From JACCZX01 sp963824935 (GTDB taxonomy: Bacteria; Pseudomonadota; Gammaproteobacteria; Burkholderiales; Burkholderiaceae_F), in contig CAWGRF010000019.1 in NCBI GenBank assembly GCA_963824935.1, positions 1 to 64,000 on the forward strand: DNA of 64,000 nucleotides. The letters run 5' to 3'. The notes under the pieces were generated by a model. The model saw nothing but the letters and a program-made list of their open reading frames with translations. It searched no databases and was not told the origin of the DNA. Positions within the stretch are counted from its first letter, which is position 1; every line of letters begins with the position of its first letter. This document shows positions 45,376 through 56,133 of the stretch, piece by piece. A program made the translations under genes and the position numbers.

Positions 45376-45825
45376 ATGCACAAGCTGATAGCGCTGGCGC
45401 TAGCCGCCGTAACGCTGCCTTGTTCGGCGCAATTGCAACTCGATCTGGTCCCCGAAACGACGCTGCTGCAACAGCAAGCGTTGGAGGGCGGCGCCGGCTC
45501 ATCGTTGCAAGGCGGCCCTGGCCCGTCGTTGCAAGCACTGGGCGGCGTCAGATCGTTTTACGGAATGTCGGCGACGGCCGATTCGACCTGGCTTGGCTCT
45601 GCAGTCCGGGTTGAAGCGCCGCGCGCGACGGGCACCGGCCAGTACACGAAACCCAAGGTTGTCGTCGGCCTGCCGTCCGATACGATGCGCAAGTTCATGA
45701 ACTCGGCCGGTTTCGCCACCGAAAGATGCATGCTGCCAACGGTGAAGGCTCGCGCGAAGGTCGGCGCCGGCGGCGACGTCGATGGCGGCACGCTTTGGCT
45801 TAGCGCACGCTGCACGTTCTACTGA
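45376..45825 (+). CDS. Secreted hypothetical protein
   Basis: 149 residues from ATG 45376. Signal peptide MHKLIALALAAVTLPCSA, then a Gln/Gly-rich linker (LQQQALEGGAGSSLQGGPG) and a ~90-residue domain with two cysteines (in ERCMLP and ARCTFY) that may pair. No family recognised. It lies between the divergent CoA-transferase gene and an SDR gene, 45 bp before the latter. Confidence 0.65.
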   Translation: MHKLIALALAAVTLPCSAQLQLDLVPETTLLQQQALEGGAGSSLQGGPGPSLQALGGVRSFYGMSATADSTWLGSAVRVEAPRATGTGQYTKPKVVVGLPSDTMRKFMNSAGFATERCMLPTVKARAKVGAGGDVDGGTLWLSARCTFY

Positions 45826-45870
45826 CAGCCTAGAATCTTCTGCTGACGCTCAGGCGTGGCGGAGGATTCT

Positions 45871-46636
45871 GTGCGAATCGGCGATAACTCCTTCATCGTA
45901 ACCGGCGGCGCCTCCGGGCTGGGCGGCGCGACTTCGCGGATGATCGTCGCCAACGGCGGGCGCGTCGTCATCGCCGACGTTCAAGCGGACAAGAGCGAAT
46001 CTCTGGCACGCGAGTTAGGCAGCGGCGCCCGCTTCGTCAAGTGTGATGTCAGTCAGGAAAGTGATGCGAAGAGCGCGGTTGAAGCGGCGCTCGCGCTGGG
46101 GCCGTTGCGCGGGTTGATTAATTGCGCCGGTGTGGCGATCGGCGAAAAAACCGTCGGCAAAGACGCACCGCACGCGCTTGCGAGCTTCTCGCGCGTGATC
46201 GCGATCAACCTGATCGGCACATTCAACATGATTCGCATTGCGGCGGATGCGATGGCCAAGCAGAGCGCAACCGCCGACGGCGAGCGCGGTGTGCTGGTCA
46301 ATACTGCATCGGTCGCGGCGTTCGACGGACAGATCGGTCAGGTGGCGTATGCAGCGTCCAAGGGTGGCGTGGTCGGCATGACGTTACCGATCGCGCGTGA
46401 TCTCGCTCGCAATGGGATTCGCTGCGTGACGATTGCGCCTGGGCTGTTTGCAACGCCGATGTTGCTCGAGCATGCCACAGGAAGTACAGGATGCGCTCGG
46501 CAAGCAGCCGCCGTTTCCGACGCGGCTCGGCGATCCCGATGAATATGCGGCACTGGCCAAGCACGTGATCGAGAACGTGATGCTGAATGGCGAGACGATC
46601 CGCCTCGACGGCGCGATTCGAATGCCGCCGAAGTGA
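45871..46636 (+). CDS. 3-hydroxyacyl-CoA dehydrogenase-like SDR, one frameshift
   Basis: Short-chain dehydrogenase of the type II 3-hydroxyacyl-CoA dehydrogenase (HSD17B10-like) group. GTG 45871 with GGAGG five bases upstream gives VRIGDNSFIVTGGASGLGGAT. Seen: TGGASGLG, NCAG (residues around 88), the catalytic VNTASVAAFDGQIGQVAYAASKGG with Ser, Tyr and Lys, and APGLFATPML. At ~46469 one extra base moves the frame; it resumes as MPQEVQDALGKQPPFP, LGDPDEYAALAKHVIEN and LDGAIRMPPK, the normal end. Fits fatty acid or branched amino acid breakdown. Just before ggt. Confidence 0.88.
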
Positions 46637-46650
46637 AACGAGGAGACAAG

Positions 46651-48432
46651 ATGCGTATCGACCGCCGACTTCTGATTGCGCCTTGCTTCGCGCTGCTCGC
46701 AGCGTGCGCCACATCTCCTGATCGGCCATCGCAACCCGAGGCGTCGTCGACGTTTCGCGTCGGGCTGAACAGCGTCACTGCAACCAAACACATGGCGGCT
46801 TCAGCCAACCCGCTGGCGACGGAGGCGGGTCGCGAAGTACTTCGTGCTGGCGGCAGCGCGGTGGACGCAGCGATCGCAATCCAGATGGTGCTGACCTTGG
46901 TCGAGCCGCAAAGCTCGGGCATCGGTGGCGGCGCGTTTCTGATGCACTGGGACGGACGCAAAGTTATCGCCTACGACGGGCGAGAAACCGCGCCGATGGC
47001 GGTCGATGAGAAGTTGTTTCTGCTGCCCGATGGCAAGGCGATGCCGTTCTATGACGCCGTGGTCGGCGGTCGCTCGGTCGGCACACCGGGCGCGGTGCGC
47101 ATGCTCGAAATCGCGCACAAGCAGTATGGGAAGTTGCCGTGGCCGCGGCTGTTCGAGCCTGCGATCCGGCTGGCGGAGAACGGATTTCCGATGTCGCCGC
47201 GTCTCAACATGCAGCTCGGCACCGAGAAATATTTGAAGACGGATGCCGCATCGGCAGCGTACTTCTACAACGCGGACGGCTCGCCGAAAGCAGTCGGCAC
47301 CGCCATGCGTAATCCGGCGCTGGCCGCGACCCTGCGCGCAATTGCGGCGAATCCGAACTCTTTTTACGCGGGCGACATTCCGGCCGACATCGTCAAGGCG
47401 GTGCGTTCGCATTCGAACGCGGGCCAACTCGCGGTCTCGGATTTCGCCGCCTATCAAGTCAAGCAGCGCGAGCCCATTTGCACCGACTACAAACAGTGGC
47501 GCGTCTGCGGCTTCCCGCCGCCGTCTTCGGGCGGTGTTGCGGTAGCGCAAATGCTCGGGATCTTCGCGGCGCGCAATATTGCCGCCTTTCCACCCACCGG
47601 CGTCATGGGTGCCGGCGGCAAACTCGAACTGCAGCCCGACGCGGTGCATCTTTTCTCCGAAGCCGGTCGGCTCGCATTCGCTGACCGCGGCCTATACGTG
47701 GCCGACAGTGACTTCGTCAAAGTCGACGTTGCGGGATTACTCGACCCCGGCGTACCTGAAGCAGCGCGCGCAGCTGATCGGCGACCGCAGCATGGGTACA
47801 GCGAAGCCCGGTGTACCCGCAGGTGCACAAGCCGCGCCGGCGAAGACACGTCGCCGCACAAAGCGGCGACGTCGCATATTTCAGTCGTCGACGGTTACGG
47901 TAACGCGGTGTCAATGACGACGACGATCGAGGATGTGTTCGGTGCACGCATGATGGTGCGCGGTTTCCTGCTGAACAATCAGCTGACCGATTTTTCCTTT
48001 GCCCCGCTTGCCGACGGGTTGCCGATCGCGAATCGAGTGCAGCCGGGCAAGCGTCCGCGCAGCTCGATGGCGCCGGCGCTGGTGTTCGATCGCGCCAGCG
48101 GTCAACTGGTCGGCACTATCGGGTCGCCCGGCGGCTCGCAGATCATCGGCTACGTCGCCAAGACGCTGGTCGGTGTGCTCGACTGGAGTCTTGACGTGCA
48201 GCAGGCGATTTCGCTGCCGAATTTTGGCTCGCGCAACGGTCCGACCGAGCTTGAGCGCGGCCAATTTGGTCCGTTCATGGTCGATGCGCTGAAGGCGCGC
48301 GGTCACGATGTGCGCGAGATCGATATGGCGAGCGGTCTGCAGGGCATCGTTCGGGTTCGGTTGCCGAATGGCACGCTCGGCTGGGCGGGCGGCGCCGATC
48401 CGCGCCGGGAAGGTATCGCGCTGGGCGATTAG
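46651..48432 (+). CDS. ggt: Gamma-glutamyltransferase, lipoprotein signal, locally frameshifted
   Basis: Ntn-hydrolase that removes or transfers the gamma-glutamyl group of glutathione in the periplasm. ATG 46651 with GAGGAG upstream; MRIDRRLLIAPCFALLAAC is a lipoprotein-type signal. The large chain has PLATEAGREVLRAGGSAVDAA, EPQSSGIGGGAF and YDGRETAP; the nucleophile Thr begins TSHISVVDGYGNAVSMTTT; then RPRSSMAPALVF and SPGGSQII. From about 47745 (a CCCC run with one C too many) to about 47860 the reading frame is wrong: the right peptide AYLKQRAQLIGDRSMGTAKPG is in the next frame, and a compensating one-base loss restores it. So about 38 residues shown in the open frame are false. Confidence 0.92.
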   Translation: MRIDRRLLIAPCFALLAACATSPDRPSQPEASSTFRVGLNSVTATKHMAASANPLATEAGREVLRAGGSAVDAAIAIQMVLTLVEPQSSGIGGGAFLMHWDGRKVIAYDGRETAPMAVDEKLFLLPDGKAMPFYDAVVGGRSVGTPGAVRMLEIAHKQYGKLPWPRLFEPAIRLAENGFPMSPRLNMQLGTEKYLKTDAASAAYFYNADGSPKAVGTAMRNPALAATLRAIAANPNSFYAGDIPADIVKAVRSHSNAGQLAVSDFAAYQVKQREPICTDYKQWRVCGFPPPSSGGVAVAQMLGIFAARNIAAFPPTGVMGAGGKLELQPDAVHLFSEAGRLAFADRGLYVADSDFVKVDVAGLLDPGVPEAARAADRRPQHGYSEARCTRRCTSRAGEDTSPHKAATSHISVVDGYGNAVSMTTTIEDVFGARMMVRGFLLNNQLTDFSFAPLADGLPIANRVQPGKRPRSSMAPALVFDRASGQLVGTIGSPGGSQIIGYVAKTLVGVLDWSLDVQQAISLPNFGSRNGPTELERGQFGPFMVDALKARGHDVREIDMASGLQGIVRVRLPNGTLGWAGGADPRREGIALGD

Positions 48433-48468
48433 ACTTCCCATTCTTTCAACGTCAGGACAGGAAAGACA

Positions 48469-48993
48469 ATGGCGATCAAAGTCGGCGACAAGCTGCCCGA
48501 AGGCGAGCTGCAGGAATTCGTTGAAACCGAAACCGAGGGCTGCTCGATCGGCCCGAATACGTTCAAGGTCCAGGACATCGTGAAGGGCAAGAAGATTGTC
48601 ATCTTCGGCTTGCCGGGCGCGTACACCCCGACCTGCTCGGCCAAGCACGTTCCGAGTTACTTGCAGAAGTACGACGCGCTAAAGGCAAAGGGCGTCGATG
48701 AGATCTGGTGCCTCTCGGTTAACGATCCGTTCGTGATGGGCGCGTGGGGTCGCGATCAGAAATCAGGCGGCAAGGTGCGCATGATGGCCGACGGCTCAGC
48801 TGCCTACACGAAGAAGCTGGGACTCGAGCTTGATTTGACCGCGCGCGGAATGGGAGTGCGCTGTCAACGCTTCTCGATGCTGGTCGACGATGGTGTCGTC
48901 AAGGCGCTAAATGTCGAAGCGCCAGGCAAGTTCGAAGTCAGTGACGCCGACACGATGCTGAAGCAAGTGGCAGAGCCCGAGCGCGTCGCTTAA
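48469..48993 (+). CDS. Peroxiredoxin, Prx5 (AhpE/hybrid-like) type
   Basis: Reduces hydroperoxides. 174 residues; the peroxidatic Cys56 lies in PGAYTPTCSAKHVPSY, the Prx5 signature; VKALNVEAPGKFEVSDA is the usual C-terminal end. A further Cys in GVRCQRFSMLVDDG may act as resolving residue. No fused glutaredoxin domain. ATG 48469 follows AGGACAGGAAAG. Downstream of ggt, 36 bp apart, and 9 bp before the Mpo1-like gene; a shared glutathione theme is possible. Confidence 0.93.
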   Translation: MAIKVGDKLPEGELQEFVETETEGCSIGPNTFKVQDIVKGKKIVIFGLPGAYTPTCSAKHVPSYLQKYDALKAKGVDEIWCLSVNDPFVMGAWGRDQKSGGKVRMMADGSAAYTKKLGLELDLTARGMGVRCQRFSMLVDDGVVKALNVEAPGKFEVSDADTMLKQVAEPERVA

Positions 48994-49002
48994 GGAGATC
49001 CG

Positions 49003-49506
49003 ATGAAAACGCTGGAAGAGCAAATGTCGTTCTATCTGCGTTATCACCGCAATCCGAAGAACAAGCTGACGCATTTTGTCGGCGTTCCGCTGATCATGTT
49101 CTCGTTGTTCGTCCTGCTCGCATTGGTGCGAGTTGAGGTGGGAGGTTTTTCGATCTCAGCCGCGACGATGCTCGCGGTGGTCGTGTTGATCTACTACTTT
49201 CGACTGGACGCGGTGCTGGCCGCGGCGATGACACTGTTCGTCGCGGTGCTGCTGGTCGCAGCACACGGCATCGCGAGCGAAGGGGCGAGAGCTGCGCTGG
49301 TCGTGTTTGCGGTCACGTTCGTCGGCGGCTGGGCGCTGCAGTTGATCGGCCATGTATTCGAAGGCAAGAAGCCAGCGCTCATGGACAACTTCTTTCAGGT
49401 GTTCATCGCACCGATTTTTCTGATGGCCGAAATATTTTTCGCGCTCGGATACAAGCGCGATGTTGCCGAGCGGATGGAGCGGATGGCGCGTTCCGAGCCG
49501 AGCTAG
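49003..49506 (+). CDS. Mpo1-like (DUF962) membrane protein
   Basis: 167 residues with about four transmembrane segments. The N-terminal YLRYHRNPKNKLTHFVGVPLI and the later QLIGHVFEGKKPALMDN carry the family's conserved His residues. Yeast Mpo1 is an Fe-dependent dioxygenase that acts on 2-hydroxy fatty acids; the bacterial proteins share the metal motif but are untested in most species. ATG 49003 has AAGGAGAT upstream. Its stop overlaps the murJ stop region by 4 bp, tail to tail. Confidence 0.87.
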   Translation: MKTLEEQMSFYLRYHRNPKNKLTHFVGVPLIMFSLFVLLALVRVEVGGFSISAATMLAVVVLIYYFRLDAVLAAAMTLFVAVLLVAAHGIASEGARAALVVFAVTFVGGWALQLIGHVFEGKKPALMDNFFQVFIAPIFLMAEIFFALGYKRDVAERMERMARSEPS

Positions 49507-51041
49507 AGTCGGCGCACCCGGAAATCGCGCATCCGAAATCCGAGCGTGAACAAAGCAGCGAAATAGGCGAGCGCAGCGCCGCCAATGACGGTGACGAGCC
49601 ATGCAGCACGCTGCCACGGTGCATGCTGCATCGCTGTCCAGTCAAGCGGCCGCTGCACCCACCACAGCACGCCCACCAGAATCGCCAGCGCAACGGCGAG
49701 GCGTGCAATGAAACGAAGCCAACCCGCGGTCGGTTGATACAGCTTCCTTTTCTTTAGTCCGAGAAAAAGCGCCAGCGCGTTCGCACAGGCACCCAGCCCG
49801 ACCGACAGCGCCAAGCCGGCGTGCGCAAAGATCGGCACCAACACGACGTTTGCAATCTGCGTCGCGATCAGCACGACGATCGCAATCCTGACCGGCGTTC
49901 GAATGTCCTTTTGCGCGTAAAAGCCGGGCGCAAGAATTTTCACTGCGATCAGTCCCAACAAGCCCACCGAATACCCAATCACTGCCAGCGACGTTTGCCG
50001 TACGTCGTCCGCGGTGAATTCCCGTCCTTGAAACAGCACCGACACGATGCCTTCGGCGGTCAAGCCCAGCCCGAAAGCCGCCGGCAACGCCAGCAGGAAG
50101 ACCAAGCGCAAGCCCCAATCGAGCAGATGCGAGTATTCGTCGACTCGCTGTCCGGCAAACGCAGCCGACAAGCTCGGCAACAGCACCGTTCCGAGCGCAA
50201 CGCCGAGTAGCGCCGTTGGAAACTCCATCAGCCGGTCGGCAAACGCCAACCAAGTGACACTGCCGGTTGCCAGATGTGACGCGATGTTGGTGTTGATGAT
50301 GATGCTGATCTGCGCGACCGACACGGCGAAAACCGCAGGCACCATCAGGCCGCCGACCCGGCGCACATCGGGATCGCGAAACGCGGCAAGCGGTGATGAC
50401 CAGCGAATGCCGATGCCAAGTCTGCGCACTGCCGCCAACTGCATCGCGAGCTGCAGCACGCCGCCGATCACTACCGCAAACGCAAGTGCCATGATCGGCC
50501 GTTCCAGCTGCGGCGCCAGCCATAGCGCGCACGCGATAAACGACACGTTGAGCAGCACCGGAGTAAAGGCCGGCACCGCAAATCTTCGATACGTGTTCAG
50601 CACTCCCGCCACAAGTGCCACCAGTGACATGAACAGGATGTACGGAAACATCCAGCGCGTCATGACGGTTGCGAGTTGGAACGCGTCCGGATTGCGCGCG
50701 AGGCCGGAAGCGATCAGCCAAACCAGTACCGGCGCCGCGATGACGCCCAACACCGAAACGGCAAGCAGTATCCAGAACAGCGCGCCGGCGATACGGCCCA
50801 CGAATACTCCGGTCTGCGCGGCATCGCGGGTGCGAACATCCGCCAGCATCGGCACGAACGCCTGCTGGAACGCGCCCTCGGCAAACATCCGGCGCAGCAA
50901 GTTGGGAATACGAAATGCGACGTTAAAGGCGTCGGTTTCCGCGCTGACCCCGAAGATCCTGGAGATCAGCATGTCCCGCACGAGGCCGGTGACGCGCGAT
51001 GCGAAGGTCAGGCCGCTAACGGTGGCAAGAGCACGAAGCAA
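49503..51041 (-). CDS. murJ: Lipid II flippase MurJ (MviN)
   Basis: Moves lipid II across the inner membrane for peptidoglycan synthesis. 512 residues, about 14 transmembrane segments. The N-terminus SRVTGLVRDMLISRIFGVSAETDAF and RRMFAEGAFQQAFVP are the MOP/MurJ signature with the essential Arg residues. Starts with TTG at 51039-51041. Divergent from rpsT, an order common to Betaproteobacteria. Confidence 0.95.
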   Translation of the reverse strand: MLRALATVSGLTFASRVTGLVRDMLISRIFGVSAETDAFNVAFRIPNLLRRMFAEGAFQQAFVPMLADVRTRDAAQTGVFVGRIAGALFWILLAVSVLGVIAAPVLVWLIASGLARNPDAFQLATVMTRWMFPYILFMSLVALVAGVLNTYRRFAVPAFTPVLLNVSFIACALWLAPQLERPIMALAFAVVIGGVLQLAMQLAAVRRLGIGIRWSSPLAAFRDPDVRRVGGLMVPAVFAVSVAQISIIINTNIASHLATGSVTWLAFADRLMEFPTALLGVALGTVLLPSLSAAFAGQRVDEYSHLLDWGLRLVFLLALPAAFGLGLTAEGIVSVLFQGREFTADDVRQTSLAVIGYSVGLLGLIAVKILAPGFYAQKDIRTPVRIAIVVLIATQIANVVLVPIFAHAGLALSVGLGACANALALFLGLKKRKLYQPTAGWLRFIARLAVALAILVGVLWWVQRPLDWTAMQHAPWQRAAWLVTVIGGAALAYFAALFTLGFRMRDFRVRRL

Positions 51042-51085
51042 GGTGTTAAGTGGTTATTGGAGTCGTGAGGTCAGCGCTGGTTTGC

Positions 51086-51091
51086 TATAGT
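51086..51091 (+). promoter_or_regulatory. -10 box upstream of rpsT
   Basis: TATAGT preceded by TTTGC, an extended -10 shape, 54 bp before the rpsT ATG. A good -35 is not evident. Confidence 0.4.
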
Positions 51092-51144
51092 GCCGCCCCT
51101 TTCGCAGCACAAGTCAAGCGATCGCTTCACCGGACACGAATCTT

Positions 51145-51408
51145 ATGGCCAATACCAAACAAGCCCGTCATCGCGCACGTCAGTCGGCCGTTCGCAATGC
51201 GCATAACTCGGCGCAGCGCTCAAGGCTGCGCAGCGCGGTCAAGTCGGTTCGCAAGGCCATCGAGGCCGGCGACAAGAAGGTCGCGATGGAGACTCTGAGC
51301 AGCGCCACCAGCGTGATCGACTCGATGGCAAACAAGAAAGTCGTTCACAGGAACACCGCCTCACGCAACAAGCGCCGTCTGGCTGCCGCCATCAAATCGA
51401 TGTCGTAG
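51145..51408 (+). CDS. rpsT: 30S ribosomal protein S20
   Basis: 87 residues beginning MANTKQARHRARQSAVRNAHN, with the three-helix basic fold of S20 (VKSVRKAIEAGDKKVA...VVHRNTASRNKRRLAAAIKSM). Binds 16S rRNA early in assembly. Alone on its strand between murJ and the decarboxylase. Confidence 0.97.
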   Translation: MANTKQARHRARQSAVRNAHNSAQRSRLRSAVKSVRKAIEAGDKKVAMETLSSATSVIDSMANKKVVHRNTASRNKRRLAAAIKSMS

Positions 51409-51544
51409 CGCGCCCTTCTGGCGGCCGCGCGGCGGGTCGAATTACAAGGGTAAGAAGACAGGGGTAAGAAGGACCTGTTTCGCGCTTGCTTTCTCCGCGC
51501 GTTTGCCGGATAAATCGCCCTTTTCTTCCGCACTCGCGCGCTGC

Positions 51545-53595
51545 ATGGCAAAACCTTCTTCCAAGGTGCTCGTCATCAATGACGAGCCGTTGATTCTGCG
51601 CGAGTTACTCAAAGGGCTGAATGCGGCAGCGCGTTCGCTCGACAACCCATTTGGCATTTCGTTTGTCGGCGCGCTGACAGCCAAGGAAGGCCTTGCGCTG
51701 ATCGAGCGCGACGGCGACGTTCAAACGGCGATCGTCGACGACAAGCTGTATGCCGTGACGGAAAGCCGGTCCAACGGCAGGGTCAATGGCAAGGCCGGCC
51801 GCAAGAACGGTGACGGCAAGCGAAGCTTGCAAGTCTCGGCGCTGAAACTGGTGCAGAGAATTACGTCGCTGCGCCCGGAGCTCGACATCTACATCCTGAT
51901 CGAGAAGGAAAAGGAAGATCAGGTCGTCGACGCGCTGTTTACCGAAGCGGTCGACGGATACTTTTATCGCGAGGAGCGCGACTATCGGGGCATGTATCGC
52001 ATCCTGAACGCGCAGATCGCCGAGCGCGCGCGCACGCCGTTCTACGACGCGCTGAAGGCGTACGTGATGGCCGCCAAGGACGCCTGGCACACGCCGGGGC
52101 ACTCGAGCGGGGATTCGATGCGCGGCAGCGCGTGGGCCAACGAGTTCTACGACTTCATGGGCGAGCACGTGTTCGACGCCGATCTATCGGTGTCGGTGAA
52201 GGCACTCGATTCGCTGATGGAGCCGACAGGCGTGATCGCCGAAGCGCAACAAATGTCGGCCACGCGCGTTCGGCGCGCGCCGCACGTTTTTCGCGACCAA
52301 CGGCACGTCGACCGCGAACAAGGTGATTCTGCAAACGATGATCGCGCCGGGCGAGAAGCTGCTGCTTGATCGCAATTGCCATAAGTCGGTGCACCACGGC
52401 GTCGTGCTGTCCGGCGCGCAGCCCGTTTATCTCGACGCATCGGTCAACCGCAAATTCGGCGTATTTGGTCCGGTGCCGAAGAAGACGATTCTCAAGGCGA
52501 TCGATGAACACCCCGATGCACAGCTGCTGGTTCTGACTTCGTGTACGTACGATGGCTTGCGTTATGACTTGAAGCCAATCATCGACGCCGCGCATGCGCG
52601 CGGAATCAAGGTGCTGATCGACGAAGCATGGTTCGCGCATGCTCGCTTTCACCCGGCGCTGCGCCCGACGGCGCTCGAATCCGGCGCGGATTACGCGACG
52701 CAGTCGGCACACAAGACATTGTCGGCGCTGTCGCAAGCGGCATACATCCATGTCAACGATCCGACTTTCAACGAACACATCTTTCGCGAAAACTTCAACA
52801 TGCATACATCGACGAGCCCGATGTACAGCATGATCGCGAGCCTCGACGTCAGCCGCAAGCAAGCGGTGCTGGAAGGCTACAAGCTGCTGCAGCGGACCTT
52901 GATGCTGGCTGATGAGCTGCGCGAGCAGATCAATTCGACTGGCGTGTTCCGCGTACTCGAACTCGAGGACTTGCTGCCCGATGAAGTCAAGAACGACGGC
53001 ATTCGGCTCGACCCGACAAAGATCACGGTGGATGTCGCTTCATGCGGCATGACGATTGACGAGCTGCAGAACGAGCTCTTCACGCGCTTCAATATCACTG
53101 TCGAAAAATCGACGTTCAACACGCTGACGTTGCTGCTGACGATCGGCACTACGCGCTCGAAGTGTTCAAGGCTGTACGACGCGCTGATGCGCATCGCACG
53201 AGAGAAGCGCGCACCGCGCCGCCTGTATCGCACGCCCGATCTGCCACCGTTTACGGATCTTTTGTTCCTGCCGCGCGACGCGTATTACGCGACGGGTGAG
53301 CTGGTGCCGCTGCTCGACGAGAACGACCAGGTCAATCGGGGGCTGGCCGGGCGCATCAGTTGCGATCAGGTCGTCCCGTATCCACCAGGCATTCCGGTGC
53401 TGGTCCCGGGCCAGCGCATCACCGACAACATCGTCGAGTATTTGGTGCGTTATCTGCGCGTGCAAAACAAGGTCGAGTTGCACGGCGTCGTGTATCAGGG
53501 CTATGTGCCGTCGGTACGCGTGCTGTCGGCGCGAAGAAGAAAACCAGTTGGTCGCGCTGGTCGCAAGCCGGCCAGCGAAACGGCGCGCCGCGTAA
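51545..53595 (+). CDS. Orn/Lys/Arg decarboxylase, class III fold type I, two frameshifts
   Basis: PLP enzyme that decarboxylates a basic amino acid to a polyamine. ATG 51545 (MAKPSSKVLVINDEP) opens a receiver-like wing domain (1-~150), followed by the catalytic domain: DAWHTPGHSSGDSMRGS, FATNGTS, LLDRNCHKSVHHGVVLSGA, LIDEAWFAHARFHP and the PLP lysine in SAHKTLSALSQ, then the C-terminal PYPPGIPVLVPGQRI. One extra base near 52264 shifts the frame (expected ATAFGARRTFFATNG), and a second near 53525 moves the end to REEENQLVALVASRPAK with TAA at 53593-53595. About 683 residues corrected. Arg, Lys or Orn as substrate cannot be told by eye. Isolated, with no antiporter gene. Confidence 0.9.
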
Positions 53596-53653
53596 AACCC
53601 TCGTTGCCGTGTTGCTGCCGATCATCGAGATTAATCGGCTGGTGCGGTAAACC

Positions 53654-53681
53654 GAGCGCAGTCCCCTACCGGACTGCGCTC
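53654..53681 (+). terminator. Hairpin downstream of the decarboxylase
   Basis: 11-bp perfect stem GAGCGCAGTCC/GGACTGCGCTC with a 6-base loop, 58 bp after the stop. No T-run follows, so termination by this hairpin alone is unsure. Confidence 0.5.
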
Positions 53682-53727
53682 GCGCAAGTACATAGCGTAA
53701 AGAAGCCGCACTGCATTCTGGGAGCGG

Positions 53728-54141
53728 CTAGGGCATGAGGCCGCGCCAATAAAGATCAACAAGTAAATCTTCATTCGGGTTTAGTCCTTGGGTACGGCCT
53801 ACCGTAACCGCGCGGGCGGTTGTTTCCACCGTGCACGCCGAATGCTCAGCCGTCAGTGGACGTATCTCAAGATGGAAGTCACGGAATCGATAGGCCATCG
53901 AGAGCAGGCGCGGAGCAAACGGCTCACACAAATCTAGACTAATTACTCGCGGGCGCGTCGTCCGGATGCGAGCGTCGAGTGGCTCTAGATCCGAGAATAC
54001 GTGTTCCCCGGAAAGATAACGATCGGAAAAGATCCAGACACTGGTTTCTGCGGCGATTGAGTCCTGGGCTACAGCTGCTTGCGCCAAACCAAGGCACGCA
54101 CCGACGGCAGCAAGGAATCTGGAAATTAGTGAAGTGTTCAT
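53728..54141 (-). CDS. Small exported hypothetical protein B
   Basis: 137 residues with a clear signal peptide (MNTSLISRFLAAVGACLGLAQAAVA, cleaved near 25). The mature ~112 residues have two cysteines (72 and 103) that could form a disulfide and a beta-rich look (VWIFSDRYLSGEHVF, RFRDFHLEIRPLT). I know no family for it. It begins 28 bp after the stop of the next exported protein gene and so should share its sigma-54-type promoter. Confidence 0.65.
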   Translation of the reverse strand: MNTSLISRFLAAVGACLGLAQAAVAQDSIAAETSVWIFSDRYLSGEHVFSDLEPLDARIRTTRPRVISLDLCEPFAPRLLSMAYRFRDFHLEIRPLTAEHSACTVETTARAVTVGRTQGLNPNEDLLVDLYWRGLMP

Positions 54142-54169
54142 GGCGGGCTCCTGTTAGTGTCGGCACGAT

Positions 54170-54547
54170 TTATCGGCGTGAGACTGCATAGCCAGCCGTC
54201 GTCAGCGCTTGATGTTCGGCCGCCTTGTTTTTTCTCCACCACACCAACATCAAATCAAAGTCACCGTTGAATTTGCTTACCTTCAAACTCTCGGTGATCG
54301 CACCGCAGGCGATGGCTGCGCCTCCGTCGACTCCGTGATTCGTAGCGGCGTGATCGCAGATCCAGAAGGCCTTCTCGAGATCAGCGGGAGTACTGACAGG
54401 CGCGACCACTTCGGTCGATGGCTGCGAACTCATTAGCTGTTGAGCCGCCGCGTCTACGCCGATCAAACTGAGCGTCATTCCCACCACGATGGATGCGACG
54501 GCGCTCCGCGCTGCCGAAAAGTCGTGTCCGTTTAGTGTCTTCGTCAT
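54170..54547 (-). CDS. Small exported hypothetical protein A, behind a sigma-54-type promoter
   Basis: 125 residues; a long signal peptide (hydrophobic core ~14-30, cleavage near ...DAAA at 35) and a mature part with two cysteines (64 and 81) and a Trp-rich segment LMLVWWRKNKAAEHQ. No family recognised. AAGGGGA lies 13 bases before the ATG. A good -24/-12 element lies ~60 bp upstream, and the gene for a sigma-54 activator starts the adjoining unit, so control by that activator is likely. Probably cotranscribed with exported protein B. Confidence 0.65.
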   Translation of the reverse strand: MTKTLNGHDFSAARSAVASIVVGMTLSLIGVDAAAQQLMSSQPSTEVVAPVSTPADLEKAFWICDHAATNHGVDGGAAIACGAITESLKVSKFNGDFDLMLVWWRKNKAAEHQALTTAGYAVSRR

Positions 54548-54604
54548 GGCATCGTTCCCCTTGGCTGCCCGAGAGCGAATGCTCTCGCCGGCATACCCGT
54601 TAGC

Positions 54605-54620
54605 GCACGGCCTGTGCCAA
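54605..54620 (-). promoter_or_regulatory. Sigma-54 (-24/-12) promoter
   Basis: Minus strand reads TTGGCAC-AGGCC-GTGC: the -24 half TTGGCAC is perfect, and the -12 half GTGC keeps the invariant GC at the exact spacing (GG to GC distance as in TGGCACN5TTGC). Transcription would start near 54593, giving a ~46-nt leader with a GAGAGC/GCTCTC stem (54571-54586) before the ATG at 54547. Confidence 0.7.
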
Positions 54621-54743
54621 GACGATCTCTTGAGAAAAAACTAGGAGGATCAGCAGGTTAGCTAAACAACTGCGCGAGCGATGCTCCGCCAAATGCAACG
54701 GAGCCGTCAAACTCGACGGGCGCGCCCCGTCGAATACGGTGGG

Positions 54744-56122
<1,379 letters not shown>

Positions 56123-56133
<11 letters not shown>

